Origin: Thiobacillus sp. SCUT-2
Lineage (GTDB): Bacteria; Pseudomonadota; Gammaproteobacteria; Burkholderiales; Thiobacillaceae
Direction of reading: 5' to 3'
NCBI RefSeq assembly: GCF_035621355.1
Contig: NZ_CP141769.1
Location: 2,852,001-2,916,000, forward strand
DNA length: 64,000 nt
Position numbers and translations under genes: made by a program. Shown in pieces: positions 1-10,951 of the stretch (positions within the stretch are counted from its first letter, which is position 1; the number at the start of each line of letters is the position of its first letter). A model generated the notes under the pieces. The model saw only the letters and a program-made list of their open reading frames with translations, did no database searches and had not been told where the DNA came from.

Positions 1-64
1 AGATTTCCAGCACCCGATAATTCTACGAAAGCGTGGTTTTATCAACCATGAAGGCAGACCCAAC

Positions 65-1186
65 GTGACCGCCAAGCCTCTGCGCATCGTGTCCTCCTCG
101 TCGACGTCCAGCGCGCAACGCGATCCGCGTCTGCGCGGCGGCGCGCGCGTGGTCATCGTCGACGACCGCAGCACGGCGCGCAGCCTGCTGGAAGGGCTGG
201 CGCGCACGCTGGAACCGGGCGTCATCGTCGAGAGCTACGCGAATCCCCAGGACGCGCTGGCGCAGATGCAGTTCAACACCCCCGATCTCATCATCACCGA
301 CTACCGCATGCCCGGCATGGATGGCATCGAGTTCACCCGCCGCATCCGCGGCGAACGTCGACTCGCCGACGTGCCGGTCATCATCGTCACCGTGGTCGAA
401 GAGCGCCAGATCCGCTACCAGGCGCTGGAAAACGGCGCCACCGACTTCCTTACCCGCCCGATCGATCCGCAGGAATGCCGGGCCCGCTGCATGAACCTGC
501 TGGCGCTGCGCCGCAGCCAGAAGCTGGTGGCCGAACGCGCGCAATGGCTGGAAGACCAGGTCATGCAGGCGACCCGCGAAGTGCGCACACGCGAGCGCGA
601 AACGCTGATGAAGCTCGCCAAGGCGGGCGAATACCGGGACGAGGAGACCGGCAACCACATCCTGCGCATGTCCCGATACGCGCGTCTGATCGCCGAGGAG
701 CTCAAGCTGACGGCGATGGAATGCGACGAAATCGAGGCCGCCGCGCCGATGCACGACATCGGCAAGATCGGCATCCCCGACCAGATCCTGCTCAAGCCCG
801 GCCGCCACACGCCGGAAGAGCAGAAAATCATGCGCCGCCATCCCGTGATCGGCCACGAGATCCTTGCCGACAGTCCTTCGCGCTACCTGCAGATGGGCGC
901 GGTGATCGCGCTCGGGCACCACGAGAAGTTCGACGGCACCGGCTACCCGCAGGGCCTGGCGGGCGATGCGATTCCCTTGCCGGCGCGCATCGCGGCCGTT
1001 GCCGACGTCTTCGACGCCCTCACCTCCGACCGCCCCTACAAGCGCGCCTGGTCGTTCGAGGATGCGCTGCGCTTCGTCCGGACCGAAAGCGGCCGCCACT
1101 TCGACCCGGACTGCGTGCGCGCCTTCGAACTGCGCATCGATGCCGTGGCCGCCATCATGCGCGAACTCGGCGACCCCGCCAGCTGA
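65..1186 (+). CDS. rpfG: RpfG-like response regulator, REC + HD-GYP c-di-GMP phosphodiesterase
   Basis: Predicted cytoplasmic output protein of the DSF quorum-sensing pathway, degrading cyclic di-GMP when phosphorylated by RpfC. A receiver domain (about residues 28-145, phospho-acceptor D79 in ITDYRMPG) is followed by a short coiled linker and an HD-GYP domain with HDIGKIGIPD (H230-D231) and the GYP signature at 293-295. The GTG at 65 was chosen because it is the first in-frame start before the receiver; no strong ribosome site is visible and the window begins only 64 bases upstream. rpfC starts 8 bases after the stop, so the two are probably co-transcribed. Assignment as RpfG rather than a generic HD-GYP regulator rests on the neighbouring rpfC and rpfF. 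Confidence 0.93.
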   Translation: MTAKPLRIVSSSSTSSAQRDPRLRGGARVVIVDDRSTARSLLEGLARTLEPGVIVESYANPQDALAQMQFNTPDLIITDYRMPGMDGIEFTRRIRGERRLADVPVIIVTVVEERQIRYQALENGATDFLTRPIDPQECRARCMNLLALRRSQKLVAERAQWLEDQVMQATREVRTRERETLMKLAKAGEYRDEETGNHILRMSRYARLIAEELKLTAMECDEIEAAAPMHDIGKIGIPDQILLKPGRHTPEEQKIMRRHPVIGHEILADSPSRYLQMGAVIALGHHEKFDGTGYPQGLAGDAIPLPARIAAVADVFDALTSDRPYKRAWSFEDALRFVRTESGRHFDPDCVRAFELRIDAVAAIMRELGDPAS

Positions 1187-1193
1187 CCGAGGC

Positions 1194-3707
<2,514 letters not shown>

Positions 3708-3728
<21 letters not shown>

Positions 3729-4616
3729 TACCTCGGCATCGACGCTCCGCATGTCGATTTTGCTGGTTTGCCGATTCACCAAACGCTCCATCATTCTCAG
3801 ATCCTTTGACTCGAGGCGAAGCGCCGCATCGACCCATATTTCGGTAATGCGGATCAATTCTTCGTAGGAGGCCGGCTGACTGATCTCGCGTGCCGCACGC
3901 ATCGCCATGATCCCGTTGCGGGATTTGTCTTCGCGCCGAACATAGTCGTAAACCGCGGCCTCTCCCCCGCCAGCCTCAGCGAGGACATCCACCACCCCCA
4001 TCTCATGCAACTCTTCGGCAAGATAGAGCTTGCCGCTGCGAATGATTTTCTCGGCCACGTGATACCCCACTCGCCGCCCCAGGTAGGTCATCGCCCCCAT
4101 GCCCGGAAACAGATTGAAAAGAATCTCCGGCAGCCCCATTTTCGCTCCACGCTCCGCGATCAGAACATTGGCTGCCAGCGCGCATTCAAAGCCGCCGCCC
4201 AATGCCTGGCCCTGCACCAGAGCGATGCTGGTCACGTTCGGGCGGTTCAAGTGCTTGTGCACCGCATAGGAGGAATCGATGCACGAGATGGCATAGCGAT
4301 AGAGCGCATCGCGGTCGCGCGCCGCAATGTGCTTCATGAAAAGGTCGAGATCCCCGCCGAGGTTATATATTCCCGGCACGCTCGACGCCAAGACGAAATA
4401 TTTCACGTCGGTTTCCTCGGGATTGTCGATCATGCTGACCATGCTGCCCCACCATGCCAGCATTTCCCGCAACAGCGTGGGCGTAAAGCACGGGCGCGGC
4501 TCCCCTTGCATGTAGCCCCATGCGATCTGGCTCTTATCGTCGAAATACGTCGCCAGTTGGCTGAAATTGTTTTGTTGCGGCTGCAACGAAGTACGAACTG
4601 CTTCCAGATGTGCCAT
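3708..4616 (-). CDS. rpfF: RpfF, DSF synthase (crotonase family)
   Basis: 302-residue enoyl-CoA hydratase/isomerase-fold enzyme that in Xanthomonas makes cis-2-unsaturated fatty-acid signals from 3-hydroxyacyl-ACP by dehydration and thioester hydrolysis. The two catalytic glutamates of RpfF are recognisable as E144 (GGGFECALAAN) and E164 (GLPEILFNLFPGMGA). The start at 4616 was preferred over an in-frame ATG 37 codons upstream because it has a GGAG ribosome site about 8 bases away and gives the usual family length. It is convergent with rpfC, the same arrangement as in Xanthomonas rpf loci. No rpfB-like acyl-CoA ligase lies beside it. The nearest upstream gene on this strand is an unrelated permease. 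Confidence 0.92.
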
Positions 4617-4789
4617 GTGTGTCTCCACGAAGTGAGTTGATCGACCATGCGACGGATTTTCGGCATGTGTCGAAAGACTAACGTGGGGATTAGGGCCGCT
4701 CAAGCATGAAATCGTGGCGCGCGACACACCTCAAGATATGGTGGAGTTCGACTGCCAGCCCCGCAATATCGGGCCTGCGCCCGTGCGAC

Positions 4790-5590
4790 CTAGAAACTCC
4801 AGAGCATGCGCAGCGCCAGCGCGAACAGAAGCAGCGCAAAAACCCGCTTCAGCCTGCGCACCGGCAGGCGATGGGCGGTGCGTGCGCCCAGCGGCGCGGT
4901 GAGCACGCTGCCCACGACGATGCCCGCCAGCGCCGGCAGGTAGACGAAGCCGAGGCTGCCCGAGGGCAGGCCGGGCGCGTGCCAGCCGCCCAGCACGTAG
5001 CCTGCGGCGCCCGCCACCGCAATCGGAAAGCCGATTGCGGCCGAGGTGGCGATCGCGCGGTGGAGCGGCACGTTGTGCCACAGCATGAAGGGCACGGACA
5101 GCGTGCCGCCGCCGATGCCGACCCAGCTCGATACGGCACCGATCAGGCCGCCCGCGACGGCGGTGCCGGCCCGCCCGGGCAGCGCGCGGTGCGGCGTGGG
5201 CTTGAAATCGAGCCACATCTGGGTGGCAGCGTAGAACAGAAACACGACGAAGAACACCTTCAGCACCGTGGCCGGCATCTGCGTCGCCAGCATCGCGCCG
5301 GCCAGCGTGCCGACAACGATGCCGGACGCGATGCGCCGTACCACCGGCCATTCGACGGCACCGTGGCGATGGTGCGCACGCACGCTGGACAGCGAGGTGA
5401 AGAGGATCGACGCCAGCGAGGTACCGAGCGCGAGCTGCGGCTCCATGCCGGCCGCAAGGCCTTGGCCGTGCAGGAGGAAGATCAGCGCCGGCACGATGAT
5501 GAGGCCGCCGCCGACGCCGAGGAGCCCGGCGAGGAAGCCTACGACGAGACCCAACGCGCCGCAGGCGGCGAACAGCGCCGGGTCGATCAT
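4790..5590 (-). CDS. TauE/SafE-family sulfite/anion permease
   Basis: 266-residue inner-membrane protein with about eight hydrophobic helices and the paired glycine-rich motifs of the TauE/SafE (DUF81) family: GFLAGLLGVGGGLIIVPAL near the N-terminus and SSWVGIGGGTLSVPF in the second half. Family members are linked to export of sulfite, sulfoacetate or other organosulfur anions, but substrate cannot be read from sequence. The ATG at 5590 overlaps the stop of the EVE-domain gene upstream (ATGA), which fixes the start and suggests translational coupling. Confidence 0.9.
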   Translation of the reverse strand: MIDPALFAACGALGLVVGFLAGLLGVGGGLIIVPALIFLLHGQGLAAGMEPQLALGTSLASILFTSLSSVRAHHRHGAVEWPVVRRIASGIVVGTLAGAMLATQMPATVLKVFFVVFLFYAATQMWLDFKPTPHRALPGRAGTAVAGGLIGAVSSWVGIGGGTLSVPFMLWHNVPLHRAIATSAAIGFPIAVAGAAGYVLGGWHAPGLPSGSLGFVYLPALAGIVVGSVLTAPLGARTAHRLPVRRLKRVFALLLFALALRMLWSF

Positions 5591-6045
5591 CACAGATGCT
5601 TGACGATGAAGGCGTACTCGGCCGGATCGACCGGCGTGATCGAGAGGCGGTTGCCCTTCTGCAGGATGCGCATGTTGGCGAGCTCGGGATAGCCGCGGAT
5701 CTCGGCCAGCGGCATCAGCCGCGTCTTCTTCACGAGCCTGACGTCGACGTTGAACCAGCGCGGATTCTCGGGCGTCGCCTTGGGGTCGAAATACTTGTTC
5801 TTCGGATCGAACTGGGTGGCGTCGGGATACGCGAGCACGCTGACTTCGGCCAGCCCGACGATGCCCGGCTCGGCGCACGACGAGTGGTAGAACAACACCT
5901 TGTCGCCGACCTTCATCTGGTCGCGCATGAAATTGCGCGCCTGGTAGTTGCGCACGCCGTACCAGGCGACGCTTTGCTTGGACATGGCAGCGAGGTCGTC
6001 GATGCTGACGTCGCTGGGTTCGGATTTCATCAGCCAGTAGCGCAT
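5590..6045 (-). CDS. EVE domain protein
   Basis: 151-residue single-domain protein opening with the typical MRYWLMKSEPSDVSIDDL and containing GVRNYQARNFMRDQMKVGD and FYHSSC, hallmarks of bacterial EVE (PUA-like fold, thymocyte-nuclear-protein-1) proteins. The fold resembles readers of modified bases, and EVE proteins often accompany core or defence genes; no ligand is known for this one. It is coupled by an ATGA overlap to the downstream permease gene. Confidence 0.9.
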   Translation of the reverse strand: MRYWLMKSEPSDVSIDDLAAMSKQSVAWYGVRNYQARNFMRDQMKVGDKVLFYHSSCAEPGIVGLAEVSVLAYPDATQFDPKNKYFDPKATPENPRWFNVDVRLVKKTRLMPLAEIRGYPELANMRILQKGNRLSITPVDPAEYAFIVKHL

Positions 6046-6101
6046 GTCGGTCAGGGGTCGCTCGAATCAGCCCGCACGACGCGGGGGACGGAATCGTCCG
6101 C

Positions 6102-6764
6102 TCAGTAATCGCCGCGGGCGCGGCGAAGCGAGAGGACGGCAAAGACGATTCCGACCGCCAGCCCGCCGACGGCATCGAGCACGACGTGCTGCCGGGTGGC
6201 GATCGTCGACCAGATGATAACCGAACACTGCAGCACGTTCAGCCACTGCAGCAGCCGCGGGGCGGCGAGGCGGGCGAACAGGCGGTCGAGCCAGAACGCG
6301 GAGAACACGGCGGTCGCGACGTGCAGCGACGGAAACGCGTTGCTCGCCGCGTCGAGGCCCTTGATGAAGGCGAACTGGGGATAGGCCGCCCAGTCGATCG
6401 CGGCCGGCGGCGTGCTGGTGGGAAAGATCCAGAAGATCGCCAGGCAGAACACGCACAGCCAGGCGATCCAGAGGCCGAACAGGAGCAGGGCGCGCAGGCT
6501 GCCGAGCAGCGCCGGCGCCAGCGAGACGTAGACCCAAAGCGACAGGTAGGCCGGCAGCGCCGCCGGAGAGAACCCGATCCAGCGGTCGAGCCAGGTCACC
6601 GGCATGACCACGGGCGGCGTCAGCGGATTGCGCAGGACGGCGAAATAGGCCCAGAAGAACAGCAGCATGAAGCCCATCGTGCCGAGCGCCTTGAGCGGCC
6701 ACAGGACAGCGACGCGGGCGGCGATCTGGCGGCGCCAGGAGGGTGCGGGCGAAGGCTCCATCAT
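6102..6764 (-). CDS. PAP2-superfamily membrane phosphatase/transferase
   Basis: 220-residue integral membrane protein with about six hydrophobic segments. It carries the second and third PAP2 motifs, SNAFPSLHVATAVF and TRQHVVLDAVGG, whose histidines form the phosphotransfer site; the first motif (KxxxxxxRP) is not evident, as in the inositolphosphotransferase-like (AUR1-like) branch. Such enzymes act on lipid phosphates or lipid-linked head groups. It is divergent from the pigment cluster that starts 105 bases away, so a link with that cluster is possible but unproved. Confidence 0.8.
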   Translation of the reverse strand: MMEPSPAPSWRRQIAARVAVLWPLKALGTMGFMLLFFWAYFAVLRNPLTPPVVMPVTWLDRWIGFSPAALPAYLSLWVYVSLAPALLGSLRALLLFGLWIAWLCVFCLAIFWIFPTSTPPAAIDWAAYPQFAFIKGLDAASNAFPSLHVATAVFSAFWLDRLFARLAAPRLLQWLNVLQCSVIIWSTIATRQHVVLDAVGGLAVGIVFAVLSLRRARGDY

Positions 6765-6831
6765 GGGGTGCGATCAGGGCCGGGTGATTGAAAGTCGGAT
6801 CGCCGGACAGCCGGAGCGGCGCCGGCAAACC

Positions 6832-6860
6832 TTGGGGCGCCGGGGGCGATCGGATAAAAT
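6832..6860 (+). promoter_or_regulatory. Candidate sigma-70 promoter of the pigment operon
   Basis: TTGGGG at 6832-6837 and TAAAAT at 6855-6860 are separated by 17 bases. Transcription would start near 6867, only about three bases before the ACP ATG at 6870, and no Shine-Dalgarno sequence precedes that ATG. Confidence 0.5.
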
Positions 6861-6869
6861 CCGCACAGT

Positions 6870-7109
6870 ATGAAATCTCTTGAACTGATTCGCAATTTTC
6901 TCACCACGCGGCAAGGCGTCGAGGCGACCCGGGTCGTTCCCGATGCCACGCTGGCCGACCTTGGCGTCGACTCGCTGATGATGCTCGAACTGATGTTCGA
7001 ATGCGAGGACCAGCTGGGCGTCAAGCTTCCCGAGGACCTGACGAGCCCGAAGACCGTCGGCGAGATGGCGGCGCTGATGGACGGGCTGCTTGCCGGCCAG
7101 ACGGGCTGA
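6870..7109 (+). CDS. Acyl carrier protein 1 of the aryl-polyene cluster
   Basis: 79-residue acyl carrier protein. The phosphopantetheine attachment serine is S35 in LGVDSLMMLEL, followed by the acidic helix expected for docking to partner enzymes. It is the first gene of the long plus-strand cluster and lies 3 bases before a ketosynthase gene, so it probably carries the growing polyene or the aryl starter. Aryl-polyene clusters normally encode two distinct ACPs, and the second is at 8388. There is no visible ribosome site before the ATG. Confidence 0.93.
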   Translation: MKSLELIRNFLTTRQGVEATRVVPDATLADLGVDSLMMLELMFECEDQLGVKLPEDLTSPKTVGEMAALMDGLLAGQTG

Positions 7110-7112
7110 CGC

Positions 7113-8369
7113 ATGAAGCAGCGGCGTGTGGCGATCACCGGCCTCGGGCTGGTCAGCCCCTACGGGGGCGATCTCGGCGATTTCTTCGGCCGCCTGTGCG
7201 CCGGCGAATCCGCGGTCCGGCATCTTGTCACCGACGACCCGCCGCGCCCGCTCTCGATCCCCTTCGTCGGCTGCCCCGCCTTCGACGCCGACGCCGCGCT
7301 CGGCAAGCCGCTCGCCTCGATGATGGACCGCTTCGCCCAGCTCGGCATGGCGGCGGCCTTCGCCGCCTGGGACGATGCCGGCCTCGAACGCGCGCCGGGC
7401 GAGGAATCGCGCGACCGCTGGGGCGTCGCCTGGGGCACCGCGCTCGGTGGCACGCTCGCCTACGAGAGGGGCTATCGCGACCTGTGGCAGAACGGGCGCG
7501 ACCGCCTGTCGCCGCTCACCGTGGTGCTCGGGATGAACAACGCCGCGAACGCGCACATCTCGATCCAGCTGGGGCTCGGCGGCGTGAGCATGAGCCACAC
7601 GGTGGCGTGCGCGTCGTCGGCCGTCGCGATCGGCGAGGCGTTTCGGCGGGTGCGCAGCGGCGAGGCGCCGGTGATGCTGACCGGCGGCTCCGACGTCCCG
7701 CAGGCCTACGGCGTCGCGCGCGCCTGGGAAGCGATGCGCGTGATGGCCCCCGGCGACGCCGCCACCTCGCCGTCCGCCTGCCGCCCCTTCGCCGCCGACC
7801 GCCGCGGCCTCGTGCTCGGCGAGGGTGGCGCCGCGCTGGTGCTCGAGGATTGGGAACACGCCCTCGCGCGCGGCGCGCGCATCCACGGCGAGATCATCGG
7901 CTACGGCACCAGCTGCGACCACACCCACCTGGTGCGCCCCGAGGCGGCCGGCCAGGTGCGCGCGCTGGAGGCCGCGCTGGCCGATGCCGGCCTCGCGGCG
8001 GCCGACGTCGACTACGTCAACGCGCACGGCACCGCCACGGCCGAGGGCGACCCGGTCGAGGTCGCGGCGCTGCGGCAGGTGTTCGGTGGACGCGCCGCGT
8101 CGCTTCCCGTCAGCGCGACCAAGTCGATGCACGGCCACCAGCTCGGTGCGGCCGGCGCGATCGAGGCCATCGCCACGGTCCTCGCGCTGCGCGAGCAGGC
8201 GCTGCCGCCGACCGCGCATCTGAATCCGGACACGCTCGACCCGGCCTGCGCCGGCGTCGACCATGTGTTCACCGCCCGGCGCGGCGTGCCGCTGCGCGCG
8301 GCGCTGTCCAACTCGTTCGCGTTCGGCGGCAGCAACGCGGTGCTCGCGTTCCGCGCCGCCAGCCGGTAA
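7113..8369 (+). CDS. Beta-ketoacyl-ACP synthase (FabF-like) of the aryl-polyene cluster
   Basis: 418-residue ketosynthase performing decarboxylative condensation of malonyl-ACP with the growing chain. The Cys-His-His triad is intact: C166 (TVACASSAV), H305 (NAHGTATAEGD) and H342 (GHQLGAAG). The start follows the ACP stop by 3 bases. Two further ketosynthase-type genes (15613, 16800) lie downstream; this one stands apart from the chain-length-factor partner and may act as a homodimer or initiate chains. That division of labour is inference. Confidence 0.93.
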   Translation: MKQRRVAITGLGLVSPYGGDLGDFFGRLCAGESAVRHLVTDDPPRPLSIPFVGCPAFDADAALGKPLASMMDRFAQLGMAAAFAAWDDAGLERAPGEESRDRWGVAWGTALGGTLAYERGYRDLWQNGRDRLSPLTVVLGMNNAANAHISIQLGLGGVSMSHTVACASSAVAIGEAFRRVRSGEAPVMLTGGSDVPQAYGVARAWEAMRVMAPGDAATSPSACRPFAADRRGLVLGEGGAALVLEDWEHALARGARIHGEIIGYGTSCDHTHLVRPEAAGQVRALEAALADAGLAAADVDYVNAHGTATAEGDPVEVAALRQVFGGRAASLPVSATKSMHGHQLGAAGAIEAIATVLALREQALPPTAHLNPDTLDPACAGVDHVFTARRGVPLRAALSNSFAFGGSNAVLAFRAASR

Positions 8370-8387
8370 TCCTCCAGAAAGCCCGTC

Positions 8388-8672
8388 ATGTCCGAAACCG
8401 TCTCCTCCCAAGCCGTCGACGCCCTGCTGCCCGAAGTCGCCGCCCTCATCGTCGAAGCGCTGAACCTGGAAATCGCCCCCGACGAGATCGCCCCGGACGC
8501 GCCGCTGTTCGGCGAAGGCCTCGGGCTCGACTCCATCGACGTCCTGGAAATCGCGCTCGTCCTCTCCAAGCGCTACGGCTTCCAGCTGCGCTCGGACAAC
8601 GCCGACAACGTGCGGATCTTCGCCTCGCTGCGGGCGCTGACCGCCCATATCGCCAGCCAGCGGACGAAATGA
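8388..8672 (+). CDS. Acyl carrier protein 2 of the aryl-polyene cluster
   Basis: 94-residue ACP with the attachment serine S49 in GLGLDSIDVLE. It is slightly longer and more acidic than the first ACP. Its stop overlaps the ATG of the following membrane-protein gene (ATGA), supporting coupled translation. Confidence 0.93.
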   Translation: MSETVSSQAVDALLPEVAALIVEALNLEIAPDEIAPDAPLFGEGLGLDSIDVLEIALVLSKRYGFQLRSDNADNVRIFASLRALTAHIASQRTK

Positions 8673-9319
8673 CCGCCCCGTCCCAGGCGCTGCGCAGTCT
8701 GGCCCTGGTCGCCCTGATGACCGCCTGGGCCATCGCCGCCTTCTTCGGCGGCTCGGGACGTGGCGACCCCGACTTCAACGCCGCCGTCGGTGCCGCACCC
8801 ATCGTCGCCTTCCTTGCGATGCTGCTGTGGCGCGCGCGGCACCCGCTCTGGGTCGCGGCAAGCGGCCTCATTCTCGCCGGCGCACTCGCATGGCTGTGGC
8901 CCACGCTGCGCGAGAACGCGCCGCTGCTGTATCTGGTCGAGCACGTCGGCACGAACCTGGCGCTCGGCGCGCTGTTCGGCCGCACCCTCGTCGGCCCCGG
9001 CGAGCCGCTGATCACGCGTTTCGCCGGCCTCGTCCACCCGGGTCCGTTGTCGGAACGCAAGCGCCGCTACACGCGGCAGGCGACGCTGGCGTGGACCCTG
9101 TTCTTCGGGATGAACTCCGCGCTGTCCGCCCTGCTGTTCGCACTGGCGCCGCACGCCGTCTGGTCGTTCTACGCGAGCCTGCTGACCGCGCCGCTGGTCG
9201 GCCTCATGTTCGCCGCCGAACACCTGTGGCGCCTGCACGCGCTGCCGCCGGAAGAGCGTCCGCGGCTGGCCGACGTCATGCGCGCATGGCGCCAGCGCGC
9301 GTCGGTGCGGAATCCATGA
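8669..9319 (+). CDS. Membrane protein of aryl-polyene clusters (COG4648-like)
   Basis: 216-residue predicted inner-membrane protein with five or six hydrophobic helices, a central basic loop (HPGPLSERKRRYTRQ) and a C-terminal arginine-rich tail. I associate this kind of protein with aryl-polyene clusters, where it lies between ACP and ligase genes; no biochemical role is established to my knowledge. The ATG at 8669 overlaps the ACP stop and its own stop overlaps the ligase ATG at 9316. Confidence 0.75.
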   Translation: MTAPSQALRSLALVALMTAWAIAAFFGGSGRGDPDFNAAVGAAPIVAFLAMLLWRARHPLWVAASGLILAGALAWLWPTLRENAPLLYLVEHVGTNLALGALFGRTLVGPGEPLITRFAGLVHPGPLSERKRRYTRQATLAWTLFFGMNSALSALLFALAPHAVWSFYASLLTAPLVGLMFAAEHLWRLHALPPEERPRLADVMRAWRQRASVRNP

Positions 9320-10659
9320 GCGCGCTGCCGCTGATCACCGGCCTCGGCCTCGATGACGTCCTCGCCTGGCTGCCCGAAGGCCCGCGCCGCGTGCGCGACT
9401 TCCTCGCCGACGCGGACGCCCTGGCGCGCCGCCTGCCGCCGGGCACGGCGCTGCTCAACGTCTGCCACGACCGCTACCGCTTCGCGGTCGGCTTCGCGGC
9501 GGGACTCGTCAGCGGCCGCGTCAGCCTGCAGCCGGCATCGCAGTCGGCGGAGACGCTCGCGCGCATCCGTGCCGACTTCCCCGACGTGGTCTGCCTGGGC
9601 GACGGCGCATTCGACACGCTCGATCTGCCGCGTCTCGATTTCCCCGACGTCCTGGACGCCGATCCCGAGCACGTCGCGGCCATCCCGACGATCCCCGCCG
9701 ATCGCCTGGCGGCGATCCTGTTCACGTCCGGCTCGACCGGACTGCCGCAACCGCATCGCAAGACCTGGGGCCGGCTCGTCGCCAACGGGCGCGCCGAAGC
9801 AGTCGCACTCGGGCTCGACCGCTCCGCTCACACCCTCGTCGCCACGGTTCCGGCGCAGCACAGCTACGGCTTCGAATCGAGCTTCCTGCTGGCGCTGCAC
9901 GGCGGCTGCGCGTTCGCGTCGGGCAAGCCCTTCTATCCGCAGGACATCGCCGCCGCGCTCGACGCGGTGCCGCGGCCGCGCATGCTGGTAACGACCCCCT
10001 TCCATCTGTCGACCCTGCTGGCGGCCGGCATCGCGCTGCCGCCGATCGACCGCATCCTGTCCGCCACCGCGCCGCTGTCGCCGGCGCTCGCCGCCGCGGC
10101 CGAGGCACGTACCGGCGCGCCGGTGCACGAGATCTACGGCTCGACCGAAAGCGGCCAGCTGGCGACCCGCCGCACGACCGAGGGCGCAAGCTGGGCGCTG
10201 ATGCCCGGCGTCCGGCTCGATCAGGACGGCGACATCACGACCGCCTGCGACGGCCATGTCGAGGGCCGCGTCGCGCTGTCGGACCGCATCGAGCTGCTGC
10301 CGGAGCGCCGCTTCCTGCTGCACGGGCGCCACGCCGACCTCGTCAACATCGCCGGCAAGCGCACCTCGCTTGCCTACCTCGACCACCAGATCGCCGCCGT
10401 GCCGGGTGTCGTCGACGCGGCCTTCTTCCTGCCCGATGACGACGCGGCCGGCGGCGTCACGCGCCTCGCCGCCTTCGTCGTCGCGCCGACGCTGACCCGC
10501 CGTCAGCTGCTCGATGCGCTGCGCCGGCGCATCGACGCCATCTTCCTGCCACGGCCGGCGATCTTCGTCGACGCGCTGCCGCGCAACAGCACCGGCAAAC
10601 TGCCGCGCAGCGCGCTGCAGGCGCTCTACGAGGCCAGGATCCACCATGCCGCCCACTGA
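9316..10659 (+). CDS. AMP-dependent acyl/aryl ligase of the aryl-polyene cluster
   Basis: 447-residue ANL-superfamily adenylating enzyme, short for the family. The phosphate-binding motif LFTSGSTGLPQPHRK lies near residues 135-150, the aromatic/TES region is EIYGSTESGQLATRR, and the catalytic lysine is K428 in NSTGKLPRS. It probably adenylates hydroxybenzoate, supplied by the XanB2-like enzyme encoded at 23112, and loads it onto an ACP; the substrate is inferred from the cluster. The coding region overlaps the next gene by 14 bases. Confidence 0.88.
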   Translation: MSALPLITGLGLDDVLAWLPEGPRRVRDFLADADALARRLPPGTALLNVCHDRYRFAVGFAAGLVSGRVSLQPASQSAETLARIRADFPDVVCLGDGAFDTLDLPRLDFPDVLDADPEHVAAIPTIPADRLAAILFTSGSTGLPQPHRKTWGRLVANGRAEAVALGLDRSAHTLVATVPAQHSYGFESSFLLALHGGCAFASGKPFYPQDIAAALDAVPRPRMLVTTPFHLSTLLAAGIALPPIDRILSATAPLSPALAAAAEARTGAPVHEIYGSTESGQLATRRTTEGASWALMPGVRLDQDGDITTACDGHVEGRVALSDRIELLPERRFLLHGRHADLVNIAGKRTSLAYLDHQIAAVPGVVDAAFFLPDDDAAGGVTRLAAFVVAPTLTRRQLLDALRRRIDAIFLPRPAIFVDALPRNSTGKLPRSALQALYEARIHHAAH

Positions 10660-10951
10660 GTTCAGCTGGGACGTCCCGACCGGCCATCCGACCTTCCCCG
10701 GCCACTTTCCCGGCCGCCCCATCGTGCCGGGCGTCGTCCTGCTCGACCAGGCGATCCTGTTTGCCGAACGCCTGCTCGGCAGGCCGCCCGGCCCCTGGCA
10801 GATCGGCAACGCCAAGTTCCTGAGCCCGGTCGGCCGGGCCGAGACGCTTGTGTTCAGCCTGCAGCCGACCCCGCGCGGCGCCATCGCCTTCACCGTGAAG
10901 TGCGGCGCGCGCGACGTCGCCTCCGGCAGCCTGACCCCGGCCGCGACATGA
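10646..10951 (+). CDS. FabA/FabZ-like hot-dog dehydratase of the aryl-polyene cluster
   Basis: 101-residue compact hot-dog protein. The motif PGHFPGRPIVPGVVLLD, with H20 as presumptive catalytic base, is the 3-hydroxyacyl-ACP dehydratase signature. It would remove water after each ketoreduction to leave the conjugated double bonds of the pigment. A second, distinct dehydratase is at 17597; aryl-polyene systems commonly use two. The start at 10646 lies inside the ligase gene and the stop overlaps the next ATG. Confidence 0.88.
   Translation: MPPTEFSWDVPTGHPTFPGHFPGRPIVPGVVLLDQAILFAERLLGRPPGPWQIGNAKFLSPVGRAETLVFSLQPTPRGAIAFTVKCGARDVASGSLTPAAT

Noticed and set aside
49-68. Six-codon frame ATG...TGA overlapping the rpfG start, considered as a leader peptide
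   Set aside because: No ribosome site or regulatory codons; the window starts too close to judge its context.
6102-6764. PAP2 gene considered as a member of the pigment cluster
   Set aside because: It is divergent and grouped with unrelated genes; no evidence beyond closeness.
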